From positions 121,047,309 through 121,111,308 of the forward strand of contig OX638368.1 of NCBI GenBank assembly GCA_951812925.1: a stretch of DNA of 64,000 nucleotides, given 5' to 3'. Below, piece by piece: positions 43,380-54,519 of the stretch (positions within the stretch are counted from its first letter, which is position 1; each line of letters starts with the position of its first letter). The notes under the pieces were generated by a model. That model did not search any database and had not been told where the DNA came from. It saw only the letters and a program-made list of their open reading frames with translations. Origin of the DNA: Calliopum simillimum (lineage: Eukaryota > Arthropoda > Insecta > Diptera > Lauxaniidae). The position numbers were made by a program, and so were the translations under genes.

Positions 43380-46300
43380 TGCAAAAACAGTAATATCACA
43401 ATGAAAATATCAAATTTTTTAAAAAAAGTTTAAACTGTTGGAAAGCCCATGTAATTGTTTATTGTTTTACTTATATAAAGAGAAAAAAATATGTTTAGTA
43501 ATATAAAAAAAAATTACACGGAGAATGATGTACACTTGCAAAATTTTTAAGCTTTTTTTAAAAAAAAAACCATACGAAAACTCACTGTCGACAATCCAAA
43601 ATTGACAGAATCACCTCTCTTCACTTTCAGTTCTCTTTTAACTCAATATTTAAAAATTTTGCAGTTAGAATAAGAAAAACTGAGCGGTTAAAAAAGAGTT
43701 AGCACAGAAAACCAGTAGCTAAAATATGCATATATAAATGAACAATGCCCTATAAGTTCGTTTTAGAATATAACGAAATATGCGAAGCGGGCAAATTAAG
43801 TGCACTAAGAAGCGGTTAGGGACAGGACAGAGAATGACTTTTTAACACTTTCTGTTATAATTTCATAGTAAGTTAAGTATCATAGTGGTTTAGTATCTGT
43901 ATTAAATAGTTAAAATGTCAAATTTTAAATTTAAACATGGTTTTGAACTCCCGGACATTTTTTGGAGACTCACTCAAACATAAAAATAATTTCATGATAA
44001 ATTGCAAATTTTTTTCCAATTATTTGTCAAAATTTATGTACCGTTAAATATATATCTTGTAGTTTGAATTTTGCTTCGTGAAAAAAATTCGGCCTCAGAA
44101 ATATTGCCTTTTAGAAGAAAAAAAAATTATTGATTTTTTCGAAATTTTTCAGGAGCTGACGTCATGTCAGTTGTAAGTTATACGTAAACAAGTAATATGT
44201 GAAACCATCTTCCGGATAAAGAATCTCCTAAGTTCTTTTTTTATTGGCCTGGAAGAGCTGTAAGCTTGGCTTATAATAATGTTCAGAAGAATGATAAAAG
44301 AATCTTCTGTTAATCTCGCAGAAGTTTAGTCGTGTAATACTCGCCCAGAAGAGTTGTATGTTCATCGCAAAGATATTTTATTTGCCTGTGACTGTATTGT
44401 TATTGCGTGTTAAAGTTTTGTCACGATCTTTTTCGAGTTTTCCCAATATAATGGCATATCAAATATTATTTCTCCTAAACTTACATTGAAATAGTTATTG
44501 TCGTTTTGAAGATATATCTCCAAACTTTTAGAAACTGCACGTAATCAATTTTTTCAGTGTTCATGTGTCTTTTTTTTGGCATTTTGCCGATGTTTTCGAT
44601 AAGTACAGTTAACTGTTCTATACATTTCGCGTTTTTTGCAATAAATTCGATGTTTTTTGGCTTTGGGTGGCGCGATTCGATTTTTTATTTTTCCAAACTA
44701 AGTATTTGATATTTTTCAACATTTTTCTTTACATTTGAAATTTTAAATACTTTTTCAACTTTCTAGCACTATGAACTTATAAGTTGTTTCGATTGTTCTC
44801 AACTTCTTCATATTGTTTTTTAACTATTCGATAGTTTTTGATGATCCACAATTTTCGTTTCAAACTTCTCAACCCTTACATACTTGCATGTGTTTCTTGA
44901 TTTTTTTGCAAGCTTTGGATTGTTTTTCATACAATTCCATAGCTTTCAAAGTTTTTGTGAGTCTTTCGATAGTACTCGCACAATTTTTATTTTCGGTTCT
45001 CATTTCTATGACTTTGTTATACTTATTGACTTCCTCATTCTATTTCTATATCATAGTTTTTGAGTATGATGAGTATGAGACTTGTTAAACTTTTTTTTTA
45101 ATCTAAACTGTGCTTAAATATTAATTTCTAGGCTGGTTGGCCCAAAATATTGCAATTCATATGTATCTGAATACAATGAATCAGAATCTTGTCGCATAAT
45201 CACCACTAACTCATAATTTGAAATAAGTTTGGTAAGCAGTGACAATTAAATGAGTTGAATTTTTCCGGTCATTGCGACTAATCAACCAAATATTAGTTAA
45301 TTAATGGCACTGTACAACAAAGTTTAAGTCTTTAGAATCCTCAAGAGATTTGGATTGTGTTTTAGTGTATTTTGGTATTCTAAACATTAATATGATTTTT
45401 TGTTTTGTTATGGTGTCAACTCAGATTTTTAGTGTACTCCAGCTTAGAAGTCATACGAAACCTCCGATGTTATTTAACTCATAAAAATATAATGCTGCCC
45501 GTATTTGGCTAATGGACTCCAAAATTATATAACCGATTAACAAGTTTTTTTTCCTAAATAGTTTGCTAAGATTCATGTCGATGGGTGGAAAAAATCCGAA
45601 ATGATTTATTTCTGCACTTATATCAGCTATTATTATAAAATTTAATAATATGGCTACCGACTACTCTGCAAAACTTGAGAAGTGGGATACTGAACGAAGG
45701 AGTGTCACCCCTAAACGAAAAGAAATTGTCATATTCTTAAGAGCCGTTTTTTCAATGTCTGGTTAAACACTAACCAAAACATTTAACGAGAAGTTTTCAC
45801 TGAAAACTTTTGATTAAAATTCTGATTAGTTCGTAAGCCAGACATCTAGAAAATGGGCAATAACTATAGCAGCTATCATTATACAACTCACTTCGAGCAT
45901 TTTTGAGGAATTGAAGGCTTTACGCCACCTCTAATGAACATAAATTCCAAAACCAATTCTCAGCCCACTTTTTGGATACCATCTTTCAGACTTTGAGGAG
46001 TAATAATCAAATTTCCAATTTGAAATGTTTCGAATATGAGGTTGACAAAGCTTAACCCTCTAGTTCCCAAGAAGGCATGTAGACAGTCTAATTTAAAAAA
46101 ATTCCATATATCGTATGTTATAATTTTTGTAGCTGATTTTTTGGATTTATAAAGAAAAATCCCCATTCTTTTAAATAAATGCAGTTGCATAAAGCAGCAA
46201 TACGTCCAAAAGCCGTTATTGTAAGCCAAAGTTGAAATTTTGTGAAAAAGTGAAAAATTAATTATATTGTATTTTGCGCTAGAAACAAGAATTTTTTAAA

Positions 46301-46889
46301 AATATTTCTTGAATGTAGCTATCTATGTGTACTATAAGAAAAAGTACCTGGAGACCAATCCCTGCTCGGTCAAAAATCCGATCTGATAATTTTTTATTCA
46401 TATTTTGTAAAGAAATTCGTATCTTTTCGCCTCCAATTTTCATGCTTTTAAAATGATAAATTTGTCGATGAGAACAATAGTAAGAAAAAACTCGGAAAGT
46501 AACAAATAGTATAGAAAAATAACAAAAACTCAAAATTTTTTTCGGTGAAATACATAGAATGCCCGAAAATACATAAATAAATGGTATGTGCCACACACCC
46601 AAAATATTTCGTCTTTTGTATGGAGGCTGAAATATCTTATCTTCAAAGGATCATAACTCGGAAAAAAAGTCCCATTGGAAAAATCCGAAAGGATATTTTA
46701 ATAAGGAAGAGAGTGGCTACTTCATTCCATTGATAAAAAAGAATTTCACCTTTTCTTGTAGCTATGATGTAAGACTGAACACATCGTTTTCATCAACTTC
46801 AAACGAGGATATTTCAAAATCCTACAGGTATAATGACAGTTCTGCTGATGAAGACGGATTCAGCGTCAAAAAGTACATAAGTCTGCATA
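43380..46889. other. Long AT-rich stretch without a recognised gene
   Basis: About 44390-44480 carries a decayed piece of the 430-bp repeat (TTTTTCGAGTTTTCCCAATATAATGGCATATCA). 44560-45110 is a T-rich region of TTTTTCGA/TTTTTCAA phrases resembling, in weak form, the array in the Helitron at 46890. The short frames are composition artefacts. I see no gene. Confidence 0.4.
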
Positions 46890-48286
46890 TCTATACTATT
46901 TATATAAAATTGCTTATATGAAAACCCTATGTAACGATTTGGTGCAAAATATACCGAACCGATTTTAATAATTTTTTTTTCAAAACTTTCTACGTGTGGT
47001 GAGGAACAGGATTGTATACTTATTTTTTTGGTTTTTATAATATAAACCTTTTTTTTTTTAGTACGAAGTTGTTGAAAAAAAAAAAATTCAATGCTTGCAT
47101 AAAAATGATCGTTTGCATTTCAGTCGCTATAGCTTGCTGCGCCATGAGTTATGTGCTGTTGTTGTCTTTTCCGTCTCTTTCATTTATTGTTTTTTTTTTT
47201 TATTCTTGATGTTGTGTTGTTGATGAGAGCAAAAATGAGAGTGGTTATTTCGTCAGTGATGCCAACTCAATATATTCAATATTTTTGGACTTTTAACTAT
47301 GTTTTACATGTTTTTCAATATTTTTCAATTCTCTTTGACTTTTTTCGATATTTTGGATGTTTTTCGAAACACTTTGACTTTGACCGATTTCTTCGATGTA
47401 CATATTTCACTATTTTTCGAAACTTTTGATTTTGTTTCGATATAGGGGATGTTTTGTTTTTAGACTTTCACCGATTTCTTCAATGTGTTTCAATATTTTC
47501 AAAACTTTTGGGCTTTTACCGATATATAGGATGTTTTTCGATTTCTTTTTTGTAATTTTACCGATATTTTGGATGTTTTTCAATAAACTTAGACTTTTGC
47601 CGATTTCTTCTATGTGTTTCAATATTTTTCTAAACTTTCGAACTTTTACCGATATATAGGATATTTTTCGACATTTTTGGAATTTTTTGCGATATTTTGG
47701 GTGTTTTTCTATAAACTTGGACTTTACCAATTTCTTAGTTGTGTTTCAATATTTTCCGAAACTTTTGGATCCTTTTCGATACATTGAATATTTTTCGATA
47801 TATGTATGTATTTGAACTTTCACCGATTTCTTCAATGTTTTCCAATAATTTTGGGCTTTTACCGATATGTTGGATGTTTTTCGACATTTTTGGACCTTTA
47901 CCGATATTTTAAATGTTTTTCAATATTTTTTGAAACTTTTGGACTTTTACCTATACTTTAGATGTTCTTCTATACTTTTTGACTTTTGCCGATATTTTAA
48001 ATGTGTTTCGATACATTTGGGCTTTTACCGATTTCTTCGGTGTATTTCGATACTTTTGGACATTTACCGATATTTTGGACATTTTTCCATAAACTTGGAC
48101 TCTTACCGATTTCTTCAATGTATATTTTAATATTTTGCCATACTTTTGGAATTTTGCCGATAAAATAAATATATCGGAGCATCTGTTTGTGGCACATTGT
48201 TTTAAAAAATAAAAAAGTTTTCGTAATTAGCTTTTTAGTGCCTGGCTTTTTATGAAAACCCGTGCAACGCCGGGTAAAACAGCTAG
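46890..48286 (+). mobile_element. Non-autonomous Helitron, 1397 bp
   Basis: The 5' end TCTATACTATTTATATAAAA matches the known insect Helitron start. The 3' end has the hairpin ACCCG-TGCAACGC-CGGGT (48258-48275), then AAAACAG and the terminal CTAG (48283-48286). The insertion lies between A (46889) and T (48287), the AT target of Helitrons. No TIRs or target duplication, as expected of rolling-circle elements. No Rep/helicase protein is present. Most of the length is a minisatellite. Confidence 0.85.
47280..48170. repeat. Minisatellite of about 45 bp inside the Helitron
   Basis: About 19-20 degenerate units read like CTTTTACCGATATNTTGGATGTTTTTCNATA followed by .TTTT.GA. CCGAT recurs at roughly 45-base spacing (for example near 47517, 47559, 47600 and 47649). 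A period divisible by three keeps frames open on both strands: minus-strand frames 47410-47730 and 47997-48305 read as Lys-rich 15-residue repeats (KHIEEIGKS). I regard them as by-products, not genes. Confidence 0.85.
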
Positions 48287-48354
48287 TAAGAAATAAAAAG
48301 TTCATTTCATTTTTTTTTTGTGCCTTAACTATTAACTAAAATTTTTATTTTGAT

Positions 48355-49291
48355 AAAAAGTGGGAGTGGCAATTATTGAACAACGCCCACTTTTCGTTAT
48401 GCTTTAGATACTCATGATCCAAATTTTATCCAAAAAAAAAAAAATTGTACCATTTGCGAGAAATAGCATTTAATTTGTTTTAATTGTATGGGAGGTTCCA
48501 CGCACACAGGCGATATTTTCCCCACTTTCAGGTCGCATGTGTCTAATAGCAAGCAGACTCCCTACAGTTAAATTCAGAAAGATTGCTTTAGTAGGTTTCT
48601 TTTTATAGCGTATTATATTTTTGTGGGCGGTGTCACGCCCTTCATCGAGTTTTTCCAATATAACGGCATACCATATAAATATTAACACTTGTTTTCAAGG
48701 GTAGAATCTCTTAACTTTTCATCAAAATTGTTGGAGTCGTTTTCGAGTAATATTGAATCAAAATTTTCAACGGTTAAAAAGGGGGCGTGGTACTCCTTCG
48801 ATACCGCCCACTTTTCGATTATTACAAGGCATTAATAAGCAGTACCTACATACCAAATTTCATTAAAATATCTTGTAACATTTGCGAGAAATAGCATTTA
48901 ACGTATTTTGCTTGTATAGGAGGTTCCACGCGCAACGGCAATATTTCGCTCACTTTCAGAACAGAGATGCCTTTTAGCAATTACGCACCACACAGTTAAT
49001 TTCAGAATGTTTGCATTATTAGTTTTCTTTTTATACCGTTTTATATTTTTGTGGGCGGTGCCACGCCCTTCAACGAGTTTTCTCAATATAACGGCGTATC
49101 GCATATTAATCCTTGCTTGCAGAGGTAACACCTCCTTAATTTTCATTAAAATTGTTGGAGTGGTTTCCGAGTAATATTGAATCAAAATTTTCAAGGGCTG
49201 AAAAGTGGGCGTGGCACCTCTTCGATCCCGCCCACTTTTTGTCCGTTACAAGTATTCTTAATTTGTACTCGGTCACCAAATTTCATTTAAA
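48355..49291 (+). repeat. Tandem repeat of about 425 bp units (two and a part)
   Basis: Units start near 48357 (AAAGTGGGAGTGGCAATTATTG), 48778 (AAAGGGGGCGTGGTACTCCTTCG) and 49200 (AAAGTGGGCGTGGCACCTCTTCG). Each contains CGCCCACTTTT, ATTTGCGAGAAATAGCATTTAA, TATAGGAGGTTCCACGC, GTGGGCGGTGCCACGCCCTTC and TTTCGAGTAATATTGAATCA. The third unit is broken at 49293 by an inserted element and resumes at 50922. The minus-strand frames at 48470-48688 and 48898-49194 are shadows of the repeat. Confidence 0.85.
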
Positions 49292-49384
49292 TAGGGGAGA
49301 TGTGTGTACCTTGGTCCGCTTTTCAGTTTTTCCAATGTGCTGGATTTTCCAAAAAAATTTCTTAAGTTTTTTGATTAAGTTATA

Positions 49385-50128
49385 CGTAGGCTGCTATATA
49401 TATTTCTGGCCTAGGCAACACTAAGTGTTGCCAGGTGAAATCTGACATTTCCATTGGAAAATTTTACATTTTTTAGCCTAAACGTACTCACAACGTTTTG
49501 ATGTACAAGTGCTATTTGTTTTGTTTACAGTGAGTTAAGAAAATAAATTTTTCCATTAAAAATTTAAGAAATTGATAAATTATGGGGTTTCCAATGAGAA
49601 CAAACGTTTTTTACAACTAAGTGTTCATGCAAAATCGAATGTATTGGAGTGGAACCAATCTTCAAGAATGCCTCTATCTCACAATATGTCACATGACGAT
49701 CTTGTATTATTAGTTGACGCACGGATTCAATGTTCTCTAGCACAACAGACGTTTTTGGACGACCTTCACGGAATTCGTCTTTGAGCGAGCGTCGGCCACG
49801 ATTGAATTCATTACACCAGTTTTTCACAGAGCTATAGGATGGTGCTTCATCGCCATACAAAGACTTAAATACATCGATGCACTCTTGTCGTGATAATCCA
49901 CGTCGAAAGTTCTGAAAAATGATCGCACGAAAATGTTCACGAGTTAATTCCATTTTTTTGCCAAATTGATTTTTTCAAGTCACTGTAAACAACACAAATG
50001 ATGGTCGTACGTCAAAACGTTCTGAGTACGTTTATGCTAAAAAATGTCAAACTTTTTAATGGAAATGTCAGATTGCGTCTGGCAACACTTAGTGTTGCCT
50101 AGGCCAGAAATATATATAGCAGCCCACG
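49385..50128 (-). mobile_element. mariner element nested in the TIR element
   Basis: The ends CGTAGGCTGCTATATATATT and AATATATATAGCAGCCCACG are inverse with one mismatch, between TA (49383-49384 and 50129-50130). The inverted identity extends through GGCCTAGGCAACACTAAGTG and much further. The element encodes only the N-terminal third of a mariner transposase on the minus strand, so it is an internally deleted copy. Confidence 0.85.
49564..49953 (-). pseudogene. mariner transposase N-terminal domain (129 aa)
   Basis: An open frame from ATG (49953 on the minus strand) encodes the paired-like helix-turn-helix DNA-binding half: MELTREHFRAIIFQNFRRGL, SYSSVKNWCNEFNRGRRSL, FREGRPKTSV, then RHVTYCEIEAFLKIGSTPIH and HSILHEHL. 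These phrases are characteristic of mariner transposases. A full protein is about 345 aa; here it ends after HNLSIS at a stop and no DDE catalytic domain follows. The truncated protein could in principle still bind the TIRs, but expression is not shown. The DNA is in good condition, suggesting recent deletion. Confidence 0.88.
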
Positions 50129-50921
50129 TATTTCTACAATGCTTCCAGCATCAAATGACGTTACAATGATATTTCTATGTCTTACCATTGAGTAGAAATA
50201 TTACTTTTTCTATTCCAATCTCAAACGGTCCGAGGTACACTATGCAAGTGTATCATGGATTAAAAATAATATAAGAGATTACAATATATATAGGTAATAA
50301 ATTATGAAAGAACCATTTGTTATGTAATCAAAAGTAAAATTTTTTTCAATAAAAAAAAAATTAATCATAAACAAGAATTATAACACAAAAAAGTGCATTT
50401 AGTAAAAAGCAATTAATTAAACAAAAATGGTTGCAAATAAATACATTAATCACGTTAATAATAAAAATAATATTATATTAAAAGGCGATTATGGCTTCCT
50501 GGTTGCCAGTCGAAAACAGCTCTCTGGTAAATAAGCATAGGTCCAAGGTACACACAGACAGCATGTTTTAAAAACTGTCAGCACCCATAACATATATTAA
50601 TAAAAACATCTAAAATACACTATAAGCTTAACGCAATAACTAAACTTCCTTCCTGACGTTGTAAAACTGAAATATTTCAAGTAAGTTTCTCACAAAACGT
50701 TTAGTAGTTTATTCCAAAAACTAATTTTTACACACAAAAAACACTTTTTCCGTCACTTTTTATGCACGCATACAGCTTGACGGTCAGAAGTCTATTAATA
50801 TCAATGAGCGGTACGAGTGGAAAATTCCATAGAAGAACATTATCGTACACGTGCAACTGTTGAGTGGCAACCGGCACTCGGACCGAGGTACACTCGGACC
50901 AAGGTACACACATTTCCCCTA

Positions 50922-51010
50922 CCTTGTATGATTTGCGAGTTTTATACTAAATCAAATTTAAAATTTAAGGCTGTGCCACGCCCTCTGGTGATAATTTACA
51001 AAGTTCAAAC
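50922..51010 (+). repeat. Remainder of the third 430-bp repeat unit
   Basis: It contains CTTGTATGATTTGCGAGTTTT and GCTGTGCCACGCCCTCTGG, continuing the unit broken at 49293. A CACTGACAGACGGAG phrase at 51067-51081 echoes the CAGACAGACGGACAT tail of the other dispersed repeat. Confidence 0.6.
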
Positions 51011-51893
51011 CTAGCTCATTCTTCATTGTATGCTAACCATAGTTTTCGCAAGTAAATTTTTAACTCTCACTGACAGACGGAGTGCCAATATTCTAATTGC
51101 ACATCTGAAGCACAAGTTTAATGCAGAAAAAGTAGTATACAAGTGGCCAAGCGAATATATTTGCCTCCCGGAGGGAACTTCGTGTGACCAACAAAAAAAA
51201 CACAATATCTATGAACCAAAAACTCATTTTGCAGTCGCTCTGAAAGTTCCCACCTCCTTGAGCGTGCCGTCTGGGGTGGCAGCCCATATCGACCCCCCTA
51301 GCTATGCCGGTTCATACATACATAGTGCCCCTCGTCAAATGGAATGATATTTTTGATTTTGTGACAAAAAACCATATCTTGGTTATATATACGGGTATAT
51401 TTTTATTCACCGATGCTCAAAAATAGTTATTTCATTTAATCAACTGAAATGGTTAATCGGTACTTACGTTTACTTAGCTTTCATATTCGATTTTTGAACA
51501 AAAATACAAAGGTTCCATATAAATCATTTTATATTTTTTTTGGCTTACTTGCCCAAGACGGCCTCTAGACACGCTACCTTCTACACCCCCTACCGCGACT
51601 CCTCCCTATCCAAAAATTTTTTTCTTGAACAAACATTGTTTCTACACTCCAAAACTACCTCCTGTAATTTTTTTAACAAAAAAAAAAAATTTGGGAACTA
51701 GAGGGTTAAATTATAGTTAAATCCAAGTACGACGGAGAAATTATAGTAATTTTGAGCTTTATAGTACAGGCACCATAGTACATATTACAATCAATGATAT
51801 AACAGCACTTCTACTATATATAATTATTGTACGGTTGCCAACATAACTGCAAGACTCTTGGGGCTTTTTTAATGCAGAACAGTGTAAACAAGC
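51011..51893. other. Spacer upstream of the ionotropic receptor
   Basis: A 105-codon frame at 51030-51347 has no recognisable domain and partly overlaps repeat remnants, so I do not call it a gene. No other feature. Confidence 0.4.
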
Positions 51894-51935
51894 TATAAAA
51901 AAGTTTTATTTTGCAAAAATGCTTAGTCATCAGTT
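51894..51935 (+). promoter_or_regulatory. Possible core promoter of the ionotropic receptor
   Basis: TATAAAA (51894-51900) is followed by TCAGTT (51930-51935), a match to the arthropod initiator TCAKTY. The spacing of 38 bases from the first T to the initiator A is somewhat longer than the usual 30-31. A transcript from here would carry an upstream ATG at 51945 whose frame overlaps the receptor start, which weakens the call. Confidence 0.25.
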
Positions 51936-52068
51936 TATATTTCAATGTGCGGCAAATCATTAAAGGATTCACTTGGATGTAAAAAGTCAAAGGTAAAAAA
52001 TTACAATATTGTCATAAAAAACTTCATTAAATCAATGTCATATTCTTCTTTACCAAATAGCACTGAAA

Positions 52069-54192
52069 ATGTATACAAAATATTTGATCAAAATATTGAT
52101 CATATTAATTATGATGCAAGTTTACAATACCAATGCAATTAACTCAACGGCGGTGCAAGAAAAAATTCATGAACTCAATTTATTACCAGATATTGAAACA
52201 AATATTTTCATAAACCTCGATGAATCGCATAATTTAATGACAACGCAGCTACCACAACTCATGATAACTGGCAACATAAGCTACCGACTAATATATGCAT
52301 TTAACAAACAGCTGATGACTGTAGTCGATCTCAAAAACTTTACAGAAGACATGGAACCACTGAAGCTACTCAATCAACTGCTCCATCGAATGCATGAAAC
52401 AAAATTGCTTTTCATTGTGCAGCAGCCCATAATGGAACTTCAGCAGCTGCAATGGCTTTTCAATTGGTGTTGGTCACAAGGATATACGCGTGTCATGGCA
52501 CTTTTTCCTTTCGAAGAGACCAAACAACTACATTTTGCCAGTTATCGGCCTTTTCCCAAAGTCCATGCCATTATGGTGCATAATACGCAGGATTATTTTC
52601 GCTTAGTGCTGCCTAACGATTTTTTGGGACAACCCATTCGTACACCTTTAGGTATGAATCCACCTTTAGTATTTCAGTATATAAATCGTAAAGGACGCTT
52701 GGTGCATACAGGACAATTCATGAAAATATTTTTGTATTTTATTAATCATTATAATGCAAGCATTGAAGAAGTTATGCTACCACCACCTTATCCCGCTGCC
52801 TTCAACTACGAGGAAATGATCAAAGCTTTAAAAAAAGGTCACATTGATATAACAGCGCATCCTTTTGGTATGAGCAATGAACAATGGCTGACTACTTTTA
52901 CTTTTCAATTGATTAAACTCTATCTGCTTGTGCCGCATGCCAAACCAATAAATGTATCGCATTATCTGTTGGCGCCATTTGATAAAACTTTGTGGATAAC
53001 TTTAGTCATTTACGTACTCATTAAGGCATTTTTGTATTATATGGCTGATAATTTACGACAAAAAATGCAAAACTCTACTACACCTGGACAAAGTGCAGAC
53101 AATGCCACAACTACAACGATCATTATTGCCAGGAACAATTTAAGTTTACACATTGTTCATTTGTTTCGAAAAATTTCAAGATCTCTTGGAAGCAAATATG
53201 AAAAATGCAAAGCAGTTTTTGAAAGCAAATCAATTAAATATTTTAAAACTACAGATGATAAGAAAAAAAATGAAAAATGTCTTTCTGGCAGTGAAAAACA
53301 TAAGACCATTGGTATCAACCGCCAAGTGGATAGAAATGTTTCCGATACCAACCCAGCCTATATAAATATAAGCGCTGTTGCTTACGAAAGTGTAGAATTT
53401 GCTGTAAATGAGATTACCGAAAAATCTCTACTACGTTACCTTCAACATGAGTTTTATGCATTCATAAATTCCTTACTACAAGCCGTAGCACTAATAATGT
53501 TTTCCCAAAACGCTGCACAACCAAAACATCGGAAAAAACAATTAATATTGATGTATTTACTGCAAATTTTATTCGGTTTTCTTGTGGCAAATTCGTATAT
53601 AACACTCTTGACCAGTTTTTTAACAACCCCGATTTTTGAACCACAATTAAATAGCTATGATGATGTCATCGCCTCACCATATTCCATTGGTGTGGTTGAA
53701 TTTTTTTTACCATTTTTTCCTGATGATCCTCAACAACGCGCTAAAATGATAATGGTCGATTATAATACTTTTCTGCAAGATGTGCGTGAACTTAATAATT
53801 CCTATATAAATATATTATCACAGTTGTTATATGATTTTTATGCTCCTCAACAATATTTCTTGCGTACTCCACGTGTACGTTTACTGAACATAGAGATCTG
53901 TACCATGGTTGATGGTTTTATTCTGCCATTCACTTCGCCATATCAAGAAATAATGGAGAATCTACTTTTAAAGGCATTCGAGGCGGGTTTGATGGAGAAA
54001 GCATTTAATGACCTCACTAGGGATGGTATTGAAGCAGGAATTCTGCATTTTTTCGCTGATCATGAGCAGTTATTCAATGCACTGGACTTATCGTATTTCA
54101 GTTCTGGATGGGCAATGCTAGGGATTGGATATCTTGTTTCTGTAATCGTTTTTTCGTTAGAATTATTTGTGAGCACATTTTTTAAGAAATAA
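52069..54192 (+). CDS. Divergent ionotropic receptor (IR), single exon
   Basis: Predicted chemosensory ligand-gated channel subunit of the insect IR family, 707 aa, probably in gustatory or olfactory neuron membranes. A signal peptide is likely (residues 1-23, KYLIKILIILIMMQ). After a short extracellular domain, S1 lies near 210-300 (FLYFINHYNASIEEV, GHIDITAHPFGMSNEQW). Membrane segments are M1 about 308-326 (LWITLVIYVLIKAFLYY), pore region about 465-482 (FINSLLQAVALIMFSQNA), M3 about 491-518 (LVANSYITLLTSFLTTP, the equivalent of SYTANL) and M4 about 681-703. S2 contains TMVDGFILPFTSPYQEIMEN. The Arg that binds glutamate in iGluRs is not at its place (SNEQW), as in divergent IRs. The loop between M1 and the pore is about 138 residues, rich in Lys, Ser and Thr, and unusually long. 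I chose ATG 52069 because it gives the signal peptide. It probably belongs to an IR20a-like intronless group (inference). Confidence 0.93.
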   Translation: MYTKYLIKILIILIMMQVYNTNAINSTAVQEKIHELNLLPDIETNIFINLDESHNLMTTQLPQLMITGNISYRLIYAFNKQLMTVVDLKNFTEDMEPLKLLNQLLHRMHETKLLFIVQQPIMELQQLQWLFNWCWSQGYTRVMALFPFEETKQLHFASYRPFPKVHAIMVHNTQDYFRLVLPNDFLGQPIRTPLGMNPPLVFQYINRKGRLVHTGQFMKIFLYFINHYNASIEEVMLPPPYPAAFNYEEMIKALKKGHIDITAHPFGMSNEQWLTTFTFQLIKLYLLVPHAKPINVSHYLLAPFDKTLWITLVIYVLIKAFLYYMADNLRQKMQNSTTPGQSADNATTTTIIIARNNLSLHIVHLFRKISRSLGSKYEKCKAVFESKSIKYFKTTDDKKKNEKCLSGSEKHKTIGINRQVDRNVSDTNPAYINISAVAYESVEFAVNEITEKSLLRYLQHEFYAFINSLLQAVALIMFSQNAAQPKHRKKQLILMYLLQILFGFLVANSYITLLTSFLTTPIFEPQLNSYDDVIASPYSIGVVEFFLPFFPDDPQQRAKMIMVDYNTFLQDVRELNNSYINILSQLLYDFYAPQQYFLRTPRVRLLNIEICTMVDGFILPFTSPYQEIMENLLLKAFEAGLMEKAFNDLTRDGIEAGILHFFADHEQLFNALDLSYFSSGWAMLGIGYLVSVIVFSLELFVSTFFKK

Positions 54193-54513
54193 GTACATAA
54201 ATTGTGAATTAGTAAATATTCCTGATAATATTCCAGACTTTTTACGCAATTTGACATTTCGATAAGATGATTGCAAGTTGTTTGATTTGTAATCAAACAG
54301 TATGCAGTAACCTAAGTTATAGAAAATTAAAACAAAAAGGATTATAAAGTCGGAAAATGTTGGAAAGTGGAAAAATGTTAGAAAACTCAAAAAAAAAAAA
54401 AAATAATTTAAAACATTTTGAAGAAGTTGAAAAATGTTTATAAATTCAGAAAAAAATTTAAAAATCGAAAAATAATAACAAATTCTAAACTATTGAAATT
54501 TTAAAAATTGTTT

Positions 54514-54519
54514 AATAAA
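54514..54519 (+). terminator. Possible poly-A signal of the ionotropic receptor
   Basis: AATAAA lies 322 bases after the stop codon, in AT-rich sequence, and is followed by T-rich DNA. In such DNA this hexamer is common, so the call is weak. Confidence 0.35.

Larger units (their letters stand above)
49294..50919. mobile_element. TA-target TIR element with GGTACAC motifs, 1626 bp including a nested mariner
   Basis: The left end GGGGAGATGTGTGTACCTTG and right end CAAGGTACACACATTTCCCC are inverse with one mismatch, between TA dinucleotides (49292-49293, 50920-50921). Removing it restores the 430-bp repeat (TTTCATTTAAATA joined to CCTTGTATGATTTGCGAG, compare TTTCATTAAAATATCTTGTA at about 48865). 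The terminal motif GG(A/T)CC(A/G)AGGTACAC recurs inside near 50228, 50551, 50879 and 50898. No own transposase. Confidence 0.83.

Noticed and set aside
47410..48305. Lys-rich minus-strand open frames (106 and 102 codons) in the Helitron
   Set aside because: They arise from a 45-bp minisatellite whose period is a multiple of three. Frames are open on both strands and there is no conserved domain.
48470..49194. Two similar minus-strand frames (72 and 98 codons)
   Set aside because: They are the same part of two copies of the 430-bp repeat; similarity reflects duplication, not a gene family.
51030..51347. 105-codon frame upstream of the receptor
   Set aside because: No recognisable domain, partly next to repeat remnants, and a comparable frame exists on the opposite strand.
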